Shown: one piece after another, positions 32,709 to 44,914 of the stretch | How the letters are laid out: each line of letters opens with the position of its first letter | Numbering within the stretch: the stretch's first letter is position 1 | Source of the DNA: Platanthera guangdongensis | Taxonomy: Eukaryota > Streptophyta > Magnoliopsida > Asparagales > Orchidaceae | Assembly (NCBI GenBank): GCA_039583875.1 | Contig: CM077167.1 | Coordinates: 152,289,010 to 152,353,009, forward strand | Direction of reading: 5' to 3' | DNA length: 64,000 nucleotides | Translations under genes and position numbers: made by a program | The notes under the pieces: model-generated | Seen by the model: the letters and a program-made list of their open reading frames with translations, nothing else | Told to the model about the DNA's origin: nothing | Database searches by the model: none

Positions 32709-34455
32709 TGTAACACCCCCATCCATCGCATGGCATATAACATAAGGTCCAGCTGGAACCCGACGCCATATACCATAGACACTCGGAAGGATTACCAAAT
32801 GAATATTCAAACCATCCAATTAAGACTACTCATCCTACACAGAGCATTCTAGCGGAAGTTTTTAAAATTGAAAGAACCCAAACTTAATTCCAATAAATAT
32901 GAATGTCCACAACTACGACTATAGGAATGAAACCCAAATACACTAAAAAGGTACATGACCTTATGGCCTTACAACTGTTCACTTAACAAAATAGTGTTTT
33001 ACATACATCGGATCGCAGGCCGGCCACACATGACAATATAAAAACAACTATTCTACGGCCTTTAAGGGCCAGCACAGCAACATGGGCTCCAACCCGATAT
33101 TTGGTACTCGGCTCCGCAGCACCTGCAAGCACAATTCCACCGCACGGTGGCAAACAAAGCAATGATCAGCTAAAAGCCGACCAAATTATAACGACCCCGC
33201 CCCTAACTCGGGGCGGCGGTGCTCTTTCCCTGCATAACATTAGCCCAATAAAATAATAAAGCGCAACTATACTACGCCACAGGTGTAGGCTCGCACGGAC
33301 AAACACTCTGTGCACTCAGGGCACATTAACGGTGAATCCTGACATATCAATGTCTTCACCACCACCCCAAAGATGGTAACCAAGTGAGCATTTTAGCCTT
33401 TCTGACCCTATCTAGTCTAAGGCTCCCGACTATGCCAACGGCCAGTGCCCGTCTTCAGATTTCTCGCACCGTTCCACATTGCCTATGTCCAATTCCATTT
33501 GTCCGTTGCTCACACTGCATATACAATTTAAGTCCTACGCACGGGCCAAGCTTCTCTCGGATAACAAAATTTTCCAAACAAACTCATAACCCAGTTATGA
33601 TGAAGGCCGGTTCCCAGACCGCCAAGTTAGCAGAACACGTTTCCACCCAGTTTTTCGGGTGTGCTTTGAAGCTAACCCCCAAGGATTCCTGCTACAATCT
33701 ACCGCGTAGAAACCCGAAAAACCCAAAGCACGGAGTCTTCCCCGGCAAAACATAGCAAATGAAACATCACTGATCCAGACGGTACACGTTCGGGTAGGCT
33801 TCACACATAATGCCTATTCTCGTACTTACGATTCCAGACTCTATATGCAACATAAGGGGGACTATTCACATCAACCCCAAGGAACACCACGCACGCACCA
33901 CACACTCGCTGGAGCGGGATTCCCTATGCATAAAGAAAGAGCTTCAAACGCTCAAGTTGAGAATCGTTACCCTTGTAGTACTTTTTGGCGCCATGGAAAA
34001 ACTACACCGACAGAACACTTCGCAACAACCTTCCCTCCACGGATCCGCTCTCAGACTTCGAAACGGTGCTCTGGTGCTTCGCCGGCGGCCAGAAACCTCC
34101 TTCTTCTTCCTCTTCTCTCTCACCTTTGAAGGAGAAAGCTTTGGAGAGAATATGACGGATTAACCTCCTATTCACGGCCTTAACAGAGCAGGACCTCATC
34201 TGGGCCGTCGGATCTTAATTAAAGAAAACGAACGGCTCAGATCTGCACAAAATTCTCCAGACCTGGGCCGACCACGGCTTGGCACACGGCCGTGTCCCAC
34301 GTCGTGTGCCTCGATCCAGGCACGATCATCGAACTAAGAGACGCACACGGGCCAAGACACGCCCGTGTCTCACCTGACACGCCCGTGTCGGGTTCCGCGA
34401 CACGCCCGTGTCGGGTTCCTCGACACGCCCGTGTTCGGGGGCGTGTCACGCATAA
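32709..34455 (-). repeat. G2 3' LTR, major part
   Basis: Plus strand opens TGTAACACCCCC and aligns with 55116-56840. GACACGCCCGTGTC near-palindromes are at 34265-34450. G3 cuts it at 34455 after CATAA. Small plus-strand ORFs here occur in both LTR copies only because the LTRs are duplicates. Confidence 0.92.
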
Positions 34456-37400
34456 TGTAAGACCCCTTTTTTTTTCTTTTTGGACACCGGGGTCTTAGGC
34501 CCAGAACCGCCGTTTTGCGGTGACTCCTTCACGCCCTGAAGGGTCATCACCACAAAGCGCCGATACTGCCGGCCGAATTCGATCACAGAAAAGTAGCATA
34601 AAGATGTAAATGCAAAATTGCAGTCCACAGAAAGTCACATATCAAAATAAATATAACTCCACGAAGGGAGTGTCCACAGAAAATAACATCAGAGTAGCAA
34701 AAACGGGCTTATGTCCGGTACATCATAACCTCACTACAAGATCTCTCATGCAGAAACAAAAGTAGAAAACTACTCAAGGTCGAGACTCACGGTCCCGGCT
34801 GTATGAACTCCGGAGCTAGAATGCCCCACCTCCAAGCGCACCGGTCTCTGGGGCTGCTCCTCCATGCTGGTCTCCACGATCCCCTAAATGATGCGGTTCG
34901 AAAACCGTTAGTCTAAAAGACTAAGTCCTATCATCCCCCGCCCCTTCCCCCACGGCTCCTAGGCACCGAGCGGGGAGGAAGAAAGGGGAGGACTCGAAGG
35001 TGGAGAATAATCAAAAGCAGATGATAGCGGACCTATACTAGCAATTCTATATCATGTATAGACATAAGCTGAAATATGAAATGTAACCTTCACTTATGTG
35101 AAAACACATAAGCCAAGGGGTCTTCTGCAAGGCTCCCATCGTATAAAAAGCCCCATACCAATTTATACGTTGGGGTGTCGGTGATCAAACAGCAGTAACT
35201 ATATATATCAAAATTAACCTTAATTTATAAACTTGCCCACACAAGCTTATAGACTAAGGGGTCGTTTTGCAGGTCCTAAAGTATAAGCGTTCCATTCCAC
35301 TTATACTCTAGGTGTCAAGGTTAAGGGTAATGATTATGCTATGACATGCATGTGGGTATGATGGACATGCAAGTGCAACACACACACCCGACTCTGTGCA
35401 CACAGACCTTTAGTTCCCCCTTTCTGGAGCCGTAACCTCCCAGGATACCTCCGTAGTGGCAGACGGAAGAGGTGGGTTGGGCCTCGCCCACCTCTAAACC
35501 AGTAAAGCACTACTGGTCAGACCTATCGTACGCCTCAAAGCTTGGTGCATTTAGCAGACTCCTGCGTACTCTTGCCGGCTGGCGCACCGGACTTCTGATG
35601 GCGAAGTGCTAACCACACTTGCCGAGTCAACGAATTGGCGTCGGTGCATCGACCCTCCAATACTGAAGACCCACCACCTTAATTTCCTTTCCTTTTATGC
35701 ACATGCAAATTTGGCGTAATCAAACCCGAGCCGAAGCTCCCCGGACAAACACGTCTGTCTCAAACCATCGAACCGAAGCTCCCCGGACCCAAAGTCCGTC
35801 TTTTAACCATCCGAGCCAAAGCTCCAAGCTACCTACCAGTGCTATCAGTGTTTGTGAAAGGTGCAACCCTAATTACTAAGTTAATCTTTCCAGCTTTTAA
35901 AACGGTTTACATTAACCCAGGACTGCCCCCGGTATTCCCTGTGAAGGGCTCTCAAGGGGCACTAGGAACTGTGTTGGGATTACGCCCAGCGTTCCCTTTC
36001 GCAAGGTACTTATTTTGTTATTGGTTGATTCCCTTACCCATTATTTTCTCATGTTCCGATATGCTAATCCTAGGGTGATTTGACTCCAACTCTCCTTGGG
36101 TAGGACGATCTTTCGTCGGACCCAAACGCCTCTAAACCCTAGACAAAATCACACCCTACTCACTCATCTTCCATAGATGCAACCCACTCTACTTATCTTT
36201 CCAGCAAATCATCAAGACCCATCACACGTGCTCTAATTCATATCCAAAATGATTTCCTGCAATTTTGCTATATGCAGACCACTTAAGCTACATGACCCGT
36301 AAGAAGGGAAGTACATGAAATACTCATCCAGTACCCTTATGATAATTATTAGAGGGCTAAAATGACATTTGAAGCATAAATCCAGAAATCCATAATTTTC
36401 CTAATTTGTCTGATAATTAATTTATTTATTCTAGTGTCCCAAAAGGCCCAAGTTTGAACATGAAGTACCATTTTCAAACAAGATAATATTCCACTAAATT
36501 TATGATAATTACAAAATGCATAACCAACTCTAAATCCTAAGTCTTCCAATTTTTCAGCAAGGTTTAGGCCTTTAAATTTAATTTCAAAAATGCCCCATAA
36601 AAAGTCATTTTAAAAGATTTTATAGTAATAATACCTCCAAAAATTCAGAGAAAATTCAGGGATGATTGTGATGGCCTACAAGTACCCTATAAAAAGTTTC
36701 ATAATTTATTATTTGGAAATAAGGCTATATTTGATTTTCTTATGAACTTTCTAATTTAAGGGTTAATGAACAAAGTGTGCTAATCAGACATCAAATATTT
36801 CCACAAAATTTTCCACATGATAATATTGAGCTACAAACACTAGGTAGCAAGTTTCATGATTTTGCATTAAGTAATGGGCTCTTGCAAGAATTATTTAGTA
36901 TGTAATCAAAATAAAGCACTTGTGAAGTAGATGCCCTAAATAGATATCCAAAAATTCTAACAAAATTCATACAAGATTATTATAGCCTAAAACTAACTCT
37001 GCCCATGTTCCATACCCTTCCTATGGGCAGTGAGACCACAATAGCCAAATTATTAATTAGGGCAATACTATTGATTACAAATGAAGTGCTACAAATTTTG
37101 ATCAAAATTCCTCAATTAAATTATCAGAGGCTCAAAATACCCTAATACCCTCACTACCCAAATTTGGTTAAGTTTCAAGATGTTTAGCTAACCTAAACCT
37201 ACACTACAAGTTTTAGGTCCTAAACTAGGGTTAGGGTTTTGGGGGTCTTACCTTTTTTAAAATTAGTTAAGATTTCTAACAGAGGGTTTTATATATCCTA
37301 GAAACCTCCTTGCAAAATATGGAGTTCATCCAAGGTGTTTAGGACTCATGCCCTTCACAAGGCAAAAAGGTCCCCCTTTAGGGTTTGGCCTAGGGACTTA

Positions 37401-39724
37401 GGGCAAATCAACTCTACCCTACCCCACATTTCATGGGGAGGTGCTAAGTGCCATAAAATGTCAGTGGCCCAAATTTCAGCCTCTGTTGAGGTGATTTGGT
37501 GACTGAAAATCAGAAATGCACTTTTTGACCAAAATGCCCTCATTAAGGTATAGTTAGGGTTGGGTCAAAACCTATTCAAAACACATCCAAATTAAATAAA
37601 AGTTTATACAGATACCTAAAATGAACTCAGGGACCCCTCACCAAAATTTGGGAGGGTTTGGAGGTGTTTAGGGCACCTATTTAATTTATTTAATAATTAT
37701 TAAATGCTTATAAAAACTATACAAATATTTTCTCCACAAATTCCCATTTTTGGACCAGCTCTAGGTATAGCTAGGGTAGACTCCCTGTAAAAATTGCAAC
37801 TGATTTGGACTAGGTATGAAGTGTGGGCACTCAGTTTAGTGACTGCCTAGCCCTAAGGGTATGTCCCACCAAAATGGGTGCCCTGATCAAACCAGGAGCC
37901 TAAATTGGTTCAAACCAATTTTAAAATAAAGTAGACAGAAAGGGCTACAAATCATGTGTTGATCATTTCCTCATACAGAGCCTCTAACTATTTTTAAATA
38001 TTTAAAGCATTAAATGACAAAAGTGTGACAGAATGAAATAAATAGAATTAATTTCCTATAGTTTAATCCTGATGCAGCACGAATCTTGGCGCAGGGATCA
38101 ACGGCATCCGGTCATCGTCTTCGTTGAGCCGACGGCTGCGATTCGTCCTGCCTGGAGCGATTTCCAAACGCCTCTGCCGGCTACCCGGCCACCTCCCCGG
38201 CCGGCCACCGGCACCACCACCTCCGTTGAGGTGGTGGCCATCCCCAGGCGGCGGCTTGGCCGCCGGAAACCTCTTCTCCGGCGATCCCGAGAGATGAAGA
38301 TTTCCAGAAAAATCCATGGAAAGCCGAATTGGATCGGGCTCAATTGAACCCGAACCTTGGACCTATTGATTGCTAAGATCTAATCATGAGTTAAGGAGAG
38401 GGGGAGGACCTTCCTGGCGGCCTGGATGCGAGAGGAGTGGCGGGATGCCATTGACGACGGCGGCGGCGCTCGGCTTCTGCAAAAGCACAGTGGGATGGCT
38501 CGTCTCCTCCAGGTAAACGCTCGAAAATGATCCCCTTGGCCCCCTGATGGTGTTTAAATGGCAAATGGGGGAGAGGGGAGGCTGGTTCTTCAATGACCAT
38601 TAACACCATTAAAGGTGTGGCTCGGGTAGAGTGGAGGGGGGCTGAACCCATCTCTTGGTGGCCGGGAAACGGCTGGAATCAACTCCTCTCCCCTAGAGGA
38701 GTTGATTGCAGCCATAAATGGTGGATGTTAGCCTCCCTTGGCCGGCCTTCCACTTCCACTTCCTCTTCCTCAATTTCTCTCTCCTCCATTATCATGGAGG
38801 GGAGCTCCTTCCTCTCTCCTAGTCACCTCTGGTTGACTAGTCAACCTCATAAGCTAAATGCAACCCACTTGATTATGATGGTCATGGGGGGTGGGGTTAG
38901 CCTAAGGGAGAAGTGGCTTGGGCTTGGGTTAGCCCTTTTTGGGCTAGGTTTGACTTGACCTAAATGCGGGTTGACCTGGTCAATTTGACCATCTGGGTTG
39001 ACCCCATTGGGTTTTTAGTGGCCCATTGGACTCCCTTAAGGTCTAGGGTTACTTGAATAGGGTTGGTTGGGCCTCTTGGTGGTCTCATGTCCCTTGGCAA
39101 GGGCACTTTGACCATCTAGGGCTAGAGTTGACTTGGGTCAACCTGGCCTCTAGGGCTGACCCCAAGGTGTCCTTAGTGACCCATTGGCTTCCCCTAGGGT
39201 CTAGGTAGGGCTATGTAGGGTTACCCTGCCCTCTGGAGGTCACATACCCTTAGCAAGGGTACTTTGACCAGATTAGGAGGTTGAGTTGACTTGGGTCAAC
39301 CTGGCCTCTAGCGCTGACCCCAAGGTGTCCTTAGTGACCCATTGACCTCACTTTTGGGTTAGGAGGGCATAGGTGGGGTCCTCTAGGCTAGGAGTAGGTC
39401 AATTGACCCTAAGTAGGCTATTTTGACCCATTTGGGGCTAGGGTTGACCTTGGTCAACTGAGCCTCTTTAGTTGACCCCAATGGGTCCTTATGGCTCTAA
39501 AGGGCCTCCCAAGGTATTAGGTGTGTTGTGGTAGGGTCTTGTGATTAAGGTGTAGCCCATGGTCATCCTAAACCATTGTTCAGAGTTCTACTATTTGCAG
39601 ACCATGATGATTTTCCACATTTTGTCCCCTATCTCTTGGCCCATTTCTGGCTTCCTAGGGTTTGTCATGACCTAGTAATGGACAAAACCACTCCTAGGGG
39701 TCTAGTTGGAAATGGGATGTTACA
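34456..39724 (-). repeat. G3 3' LTR (5269 bp)
   Basis: Plus strand opens TGTAAGACCCC and closes GATGTTACA. It contains four ~158-bp W-box repeats (38950-39600, first part of U3), a GC-rich block (38070-38720), an A/T-rich stretch (36080-38050) with a TATA-like ATATATAAAA at about 37288-37298, and three ~42-45 bp repeats with GCCGAAGCTCC near 35725-35840. Short ORFs here have no family resemblance. Confidence 0.95.
38950..39600 (-). repeat. G3 U3 tandem repeats (~158 bp, four units), 3' LTR
   Basis: GTTGAC-containing cores recur at about 38968, 39127, 39285 and 39443, a period of 158-159 bp. Each unit has an inverted GTTGACTTGGGTCAAC-type motif and several TTGACC/GGTCAA sites, the W-box core of WRKY factors. 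The same block is at about 49405-50045. Confidence 0.82.
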
Positions 39725-39990
39725 AATCCCAATAAACAAAACAAAGATTTCGTCCCCGAAATCAAGGTTGGGCCTACGGGACTTATTACCGAAGAAAAGA
39801 GCCTTGTAACATCCCATCATGACGCCTTGTTTGTTAAGTTAGGTTTTACGGGAAAACTTAGATCGAAGACCATTTCGCCCAATCGGCAAACCAAGATCCC
39901 AATAAACAAGGATAAGCCCCCAATAAACAAAAGATAAGCCTCCATCTGCCTAGAGCAGCCCTTAGAAATTTAAAGCAGAAAAATAAATAA
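39725..39990 (-). other. G3 3' noncoding interval
   Basis: Between the pol end and the 3' LTR. The LTR-adjacent TTTATTGGGATT is only a weak polypurine tract. CCAATAAACAA recurs three times. Plus-strand TGTAACATCCCAT at 39806-39818 is an inverted copy of the LTR tip at 39712-39724. Confidence 0.55.
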
Positions 39991-42900
39991 TCATCTTGTG
40001 GGGTATGAGAGGTATACCTGACTGAATAGCTCAGGGTATCTTTGTCGCATCAGGTCCTGTGGCTCCCAGGTATGCTCCTCCTGGCCGTGGTTCCTCCACA
40101 GGACCTTGACTAGTGGGACCCTCTTGCGTCGCAAGACCCGTACTCCTCGGTCGTCGATCCTAACCGGCTCCAAACGAACTGACCGGTCTGAAGCTACCGG
40201 CCCTTCGGTGGTCAAAATCTGCTGCTCCGGGCGTAGCAGAGCCCTCCTCAACGAAGAAATATGGAAGACGTCGTGCAGCGCTTCCAGCTCTGGTGGTAAC
40301 TCCAGCCGGTAGGCTAGGGGTCCGATCCGCTCCAGGATCCTGTAAGGGCCCATGTACCTAGGGCTGATCTTCTTCCTCCGACCACGCACCCGCGAGACTC
40401 CATGCATGGGCCAGATCTTCAGAAACACCCGGTCTCCCACCTGGAACTCCACCTGCCGATGCCGGGCGTCATAGTACTTAGCTTGTCTGCTCTGCGCCTC
40501 TAGCATCCTGTCTCTGATCAGCCTCACCTGTGCCTCGGTGTCTTCAACAAACTCTGATCCAAACACCTTCGGATCTTCGTTCTGAACCCAAGAAAGCGGG
40601 GTCTGGCATCTCCTCCCGTACAAGGCTTCGTAAGGCGCCATCCTGATGCTGGACTGGTGGCTGTTGTTATAGGAGAACTCGACCAGGGGTAAGAGTTTCT
40701 CCCACGGTACCCCGCAGTCCAAGATGCATAGCCTCAAAAGGTCCTCCAGCGTCCGGTTGGTGCGTTCTATCTGCCCGTCTGTCTGGGGATGAAATGCAGT
40801 GCTGAAGGTCAATCGCGTGCCTAAGTAAGCCTGTACTGATCGCCACTCTATGGATGTAAACCGCCCATCACGATCTGACACTATCGTCCTGGGCACGCCA
40901 TGATAACGAATGAACTGCTCCACAAACTTCCGCACCAGTACACCCACTGAATCATCCATCCTGATCGGTATAAATCGAGCCACCTTGGTCAATCGATCAA
41001 CGATTACCCAGATCGAGTCATTCCCTGTCCGAGACCGGGGAAGCCCATGTATGAAGTCCATGGCTATGTCATCAAACTTCCACTCCGGCACCGGGAGTGG
41101 CTGCAATAATCCTGCGGGGTTCCTGCACTCCGCCTTCACTAGCTGACATGCCTCACAATGGGTCACGAAGTAAGAGACATCCTTCTTCATGCCCGGCCAG
41201 AACATAGTCTTCTTCAAATCCGCCGTCATCTTTGTGATCCCCGGGTGCACAGAGTACCGGCTGCAGTGCGCCTCCATCATAATATCCTCCCGGATCTGGC
41301 CTCCCTCCGGTATATACACCCGTCCTCTGAAGCACACCAGGTCGTCCCTCAGTGTGTACTCTCCTGCAGTGCCTGCTTCCAGGGCTTGGAAGATGGGCTC
41401 CAACTTGGCATCCTGCCTCTGTCCTTCTCTGACTCGGTCTCTGATGTCATCGGTAACACCCACCGCGGCCAAGTACTCCTCATAGAGTTCAGGATCGTCA
41501 GACGACACCAGAGTAATGTGCATGTCCTCTAGTCTCTGCAGCAGCTCCATAGACATCAACTGAGGCTCTGCTCCTACTGTGGCGGCTCTCCGACTCAGTG
41601 CATCTGCTACCACGTTCGCCTTCCCCGGGTGGTAGTGCATCTCATACTGATAGTCAGATAGAAACTCCACCCACCGCCTCTTCCTGATGTTCAGTTCCTT
41701 CTGCGTGTCCACGTACTTAAGGTTCTTATGATCGGAGTATATATCACAGTGGACTCCATAAAGGTAGTGCCACCATATCTTCAGTACGAATACAACTGCT
41801 CCCATCTCCAGGTCGTGCACTGGGTAGTTCTTCTCATGGGTCTTCAGTTGGCGGGAGGCATAAGCTATGACGTGTCCGTTCTGCATCAGCACCGCTCCCC
41901 CTGATATGATGCGTCGGTGTAGACCTGAAATCCCTCCCTCCCCGAGGGGAGAGTAAGAATGGGAGCCGAGGTTAGCCGATCCTTCAGCTCCTGGAAAGCT
42001 ATCTGGCACTGCGGGGTCCACACGAACGGTACCTCCTTCTTCGTCAAGGATGTGAGCGGGAGGGCGATTCGAGAGAATCCCTCTACGAACTTCCGGTAAT
42101 AACCGGCAAGTCCCAGGAAACTCCGCACGTCCGTGGCCGTCTTCAGCGGCGGCCAATCCCTGACTGCCTGAATCTTTGCCGGGTCCACCGCCAGCCCGGC
42201 CTCGCTGATAATGTGACCTAAGAAAGCCACCTCCTTCAACCAGAACTGACACTTGCTGAACTTCACATAAAGGCGATGCTCCCGCAGTCTTTCCAAGGTC
42301 AGTGTCAGATGTCGTGTGTGCTCCTCCTCCGTCTTAGATTAGATAAGGATGTCGTCTATGAATACTATGATGAACACATCCAAATAAGCCTCGAAGACCC
42401 GGTTCATGAGGCTCATAAACACCGACGGAGCATTCGTGAGCCCGAAGGGCATCACGATAAACTCATACAATCCATATCGTCTACTAAAGGCCGTCTTCGG
42501 AATATCCTCCTCCTGGATCCGCAGCTGGTAGTAGCCTGACCTCAAGTCCAGCTTCGAGAAATAATGGGCTCCCTCTAGCTGATCGAACAACTCGTCTATC
42601 CTGGGGAGCGGATAGGTATTTCGGACGGTCAGCCTGTTTAGTGCTCGATAGTCAATGCACAGGCGAAGAGTGCCATCCTTCTTCTTCACGAGTAGGACCG
42701 GAGCTCCCCATGATGAGGAGCTCGGCCTAACAAATCCTGCTTCCACCAGCTCCTGCAACTGTGTCCGAAACTCCGCCAACTCCTTCGGGGCCATCCGATA
42801 AGGGGCCTTGGATACCGGCTTAGCCCCTGGTACCAACTGAATATGGAAGTCCTTCTCCCTATGCGGAGGCAGTCCTGGCAGCTTATCCGGAAAAATATCG

Positions 42901-43393
42901 GCGTAGTCACGAACCACCGGAATGCTAGCAATCAGGTCCTTCTCCTCAGTCATCTCGAATAATACCTGATATACCTCGTCTCCTTGAATGTGAGCCTTAA
43001 CGGACTGAATAGATGAAAGCAGGCGGCGGGAAACCGGTGTAGTACCTTCGAATGTTGCATAAGTATCGTCGTGGCTCAGCACGACCCTCCTTGTCGGACA
43101 GTCAATCTGGGCATGGTTCCAGACAAGCCATGTCATGCCCAAGACAAGGTCGAAGTCCGGTATTCTCAGGATCGTCGCCGGGGCCTCGAGTGTCAACCTG
43201 TCTATGGTAACCTCCAGGAGGCACTTCTCTGTGGACTGGATCTCCATCCCATTGGGTAGACGCACCCTCCTGGGTAATCCCGTATAATATCGAATCTGAT
43301 CCAGGTCCTTGACGAAATCCTCCGACACAAAGTTGTGTGATGCCCCCGTATCGAACAGGGTATGGGCAGGCTTGCCGCAAACCGTCACCATCC
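39991..43393 (-). pseudogene. pol: G3 protease, RT, RNase H, integrase, chromodomain-like tail
   Basis: Opens at ATG 43391 after the candidate intron. Protease DTGASHNF near 43350; [20 protein letters not shown] and the intact VFIDDIL. TAA at 42339 replaces the residue after DDILI. The frame continues through RT thumb ([13 protein letters not shown]) to VYTDAS, where a small frameshift near 41890 breaks the start of RNase H. From about 41895 to 39991 the frame is open: RNase H, integrase zinc domain ([12 protein letters not shown]), Asp in MDFIHGLP, Asp in SDRDGRF, Glu in [13 protein letters not shown]-like [13 protein letters not shown], then the chromodomain-like [16 protein letters not shown]. 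Only two visible lesions. Confidence 0.92.
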
Positions 43394-43511
43394 CTAAATC
43401 AGTTTAAAAGGAAAACTTTGGTGTAAGGTTTTCTAACCTAGGTTGTGTAGTAGTTCTATCAATACTTAATATGAGCAGGGAATAAATCCAAAACTAAAAT
43501 TACTCTCATAC
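43394..43511 (-). other. Candidate intron at the G3 gag-protease junction
   Basis: Minus strand GCAG|GTATGAG at 43511 and CTGATTTAG|GG at 43394, 118 bp. Gag read-through meets TGA inside the segment at 43459. Removal splits a Gly codon in phase 1 and enters the protease frame at its ATG with family-typical spacing to the DTG. Confidence 0.65.
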
Positions 43512-44643
43512 CTGCAATAACCCTGTCCGGGTTCCGGGGCTGTGCTAAGTCCAAAGCGTAAATATGCTCCCCATTCTGCCTGCAGTCGCCTCCCTGGTAA
43601 CCATGTCCTCGGCCGCGTCCTCGGCCTCCGAAATGCTGAGCCGGTGGGCCACCCCGTGGTGCTGGAGGTGGTGCCCCCCTCATAGGGCAGTCTGTACGGA
43701 GATGTCCCACCTGGTGACAATGGAAGCACTCCGGCGGGGGATACGCCATACCCCGGGGTCTCGGCATCTCCTGGATCCGGAGAGGTTGAGGGGCCAAAAC
43801 CACCTGCTCTCTCGGCTCCTGCCTCACCTCCTGACGAGGCTGCTCCTCTGTCCCCCTCCCATCTGGTATGGTGCCTCGCCGCTGATCATTTCGGGCCCTC
43901 CGGCGCTGATCCTCCGCTTGCCGCTTCCGGCCCCGAGTGGCGTGCCAATCGGCCTCAATCCTCTTCGCCATCTCCAAAATTCGGGAGATAGGCCCGTTAG
44001 AGACAAAAAGCAAGGCCTCCCTCAACTCCTCTTTTAGGCCCTTATAAAACCTCTTGACGAAACTTGCTTCGTCCAGCTGGTAAGAGCCCGCATATCGGTC
44101 CAAATGATCGAACTCTCGGTGGTACTCCACCACTGTCCTGGTGCCCTGCCTCAGCTGCAAGAACCGCTCCTCCAACTCGTCCCTGGCCGACTGCGGAACA
44201 AAGTGCTCCAGCAGCGTGGCACTGAATTCCTCCCAAGTGATTTCTGCAATCTCCCTATCAGCATACGTCGTGTCCAAAAGCGTCTTCCACCACCTCTTAG
44301 CATGGGACTCCAAGCAAGATACCACCAGGGCCACTCTCTCCTCCCAAGGGCATGGTATCCCAGTCAACATCTCGTACATAACATCCAGCCACTCCTCTGT
44401 CTGTACTGCCGACTCTGTCCCCAAGTATGATGGGGGAGAGAGTCCTCAGAAGGTGCTCATCCAGTTGGCCCCTGGGTTTGGCTGCTGGGCTGGAGCCTGC
44501 TGAGCCCGGAAGGCCTCAAGGATAGCTGTAAGGGTCTGCCCCATGTCTGAATGGAGGAAAGGTGTGGGGACCATGGGAGGTGGTGCAATATCTGGGGTCT
44601 GTTGAGCTCCACCTTGTGGGGTGGGCTGAGCTGGGGGCTGCAA
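43512..44643 (-). pseudogene. gag: G3 gag pseudogene
   Basis: Capsid part with the usual pattern: WEERVALVVSCL, KRWWKTL, TWEEFSATLLEHF, then EYHREFDHL and FVKRFYKGL. An arginine/glutamine-rich linker leads to one CCHC knuckle (CFHCHQVGHLRTDC) and a GRGRGRG tail. One TGA at 44446 interrupts the frame after WMSTF. The frame has no AUG at its beginning; it opens next to an acceptor-like TTTTGCAG at about 44640 with an in-frame TAG shortly upstream. The first in-frame ATG is about 30 codons in. Confidence 0.87.
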
Positions 44644-44750
44644 AACGAGCTACATTAGTAGGTAATCGACTCAATGCCTAATGAAAGTGGACATTTTACA
44701 TGTGATTCCCCCCATATGGGCACACCACTGCTTCCGCTGCTTAGTTTGTC

Positions 44751-44914
44751 CCCAAACTAAGCCCGCGCGGGGGTGACCCAGGGTTGTGGACGGCTACTTT
44801 TCGATCGAGGCGCTCTGATACCACTTGTAAGACCCAAACTAAGCCCGCGAGGGCGGTGACCCAGGGTTGTGGACGGCTACTTTTCGATCGAGGCGCTTTG
44901 ATACCACTTGTAAG
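44751..44914 (-). repeat. G3 tandem duplication carrying two primer-binding sites
   Basis: Two ~82-bp copies: 44751-44832 and 44833-44914. Each holds a primer site: TGGTATCAGAGC at 44812-44823 and TGGTATCAAAGC at 44895-44906. The inner copy also keeps ten bases of the LTR tip (TGTAAGACCC at 44826-44835). Confidence 0.88.

Noticed and set aside
33384..33755. Plus-strand ORF conserved at 55791-56099
   Set aside because: Conserved only as part of the two G2 LTRs; antisense to the element and without recognisable motifs.
37220..37250. Telomere-like AGGGTTAGGGTTTTGG in the G3 LTR
   Set aside because: Only one or two units, repeated in both LTRs; chance or ancestral sequence, not an interstitial telomere.
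38063..38958. Small ORFs in the GC-rich block of the G3 LTR, repeated at 48516-49411
   Set aside because: Both copies exist because of LTR duplication; no known domain, and several frames overlap on both strands.
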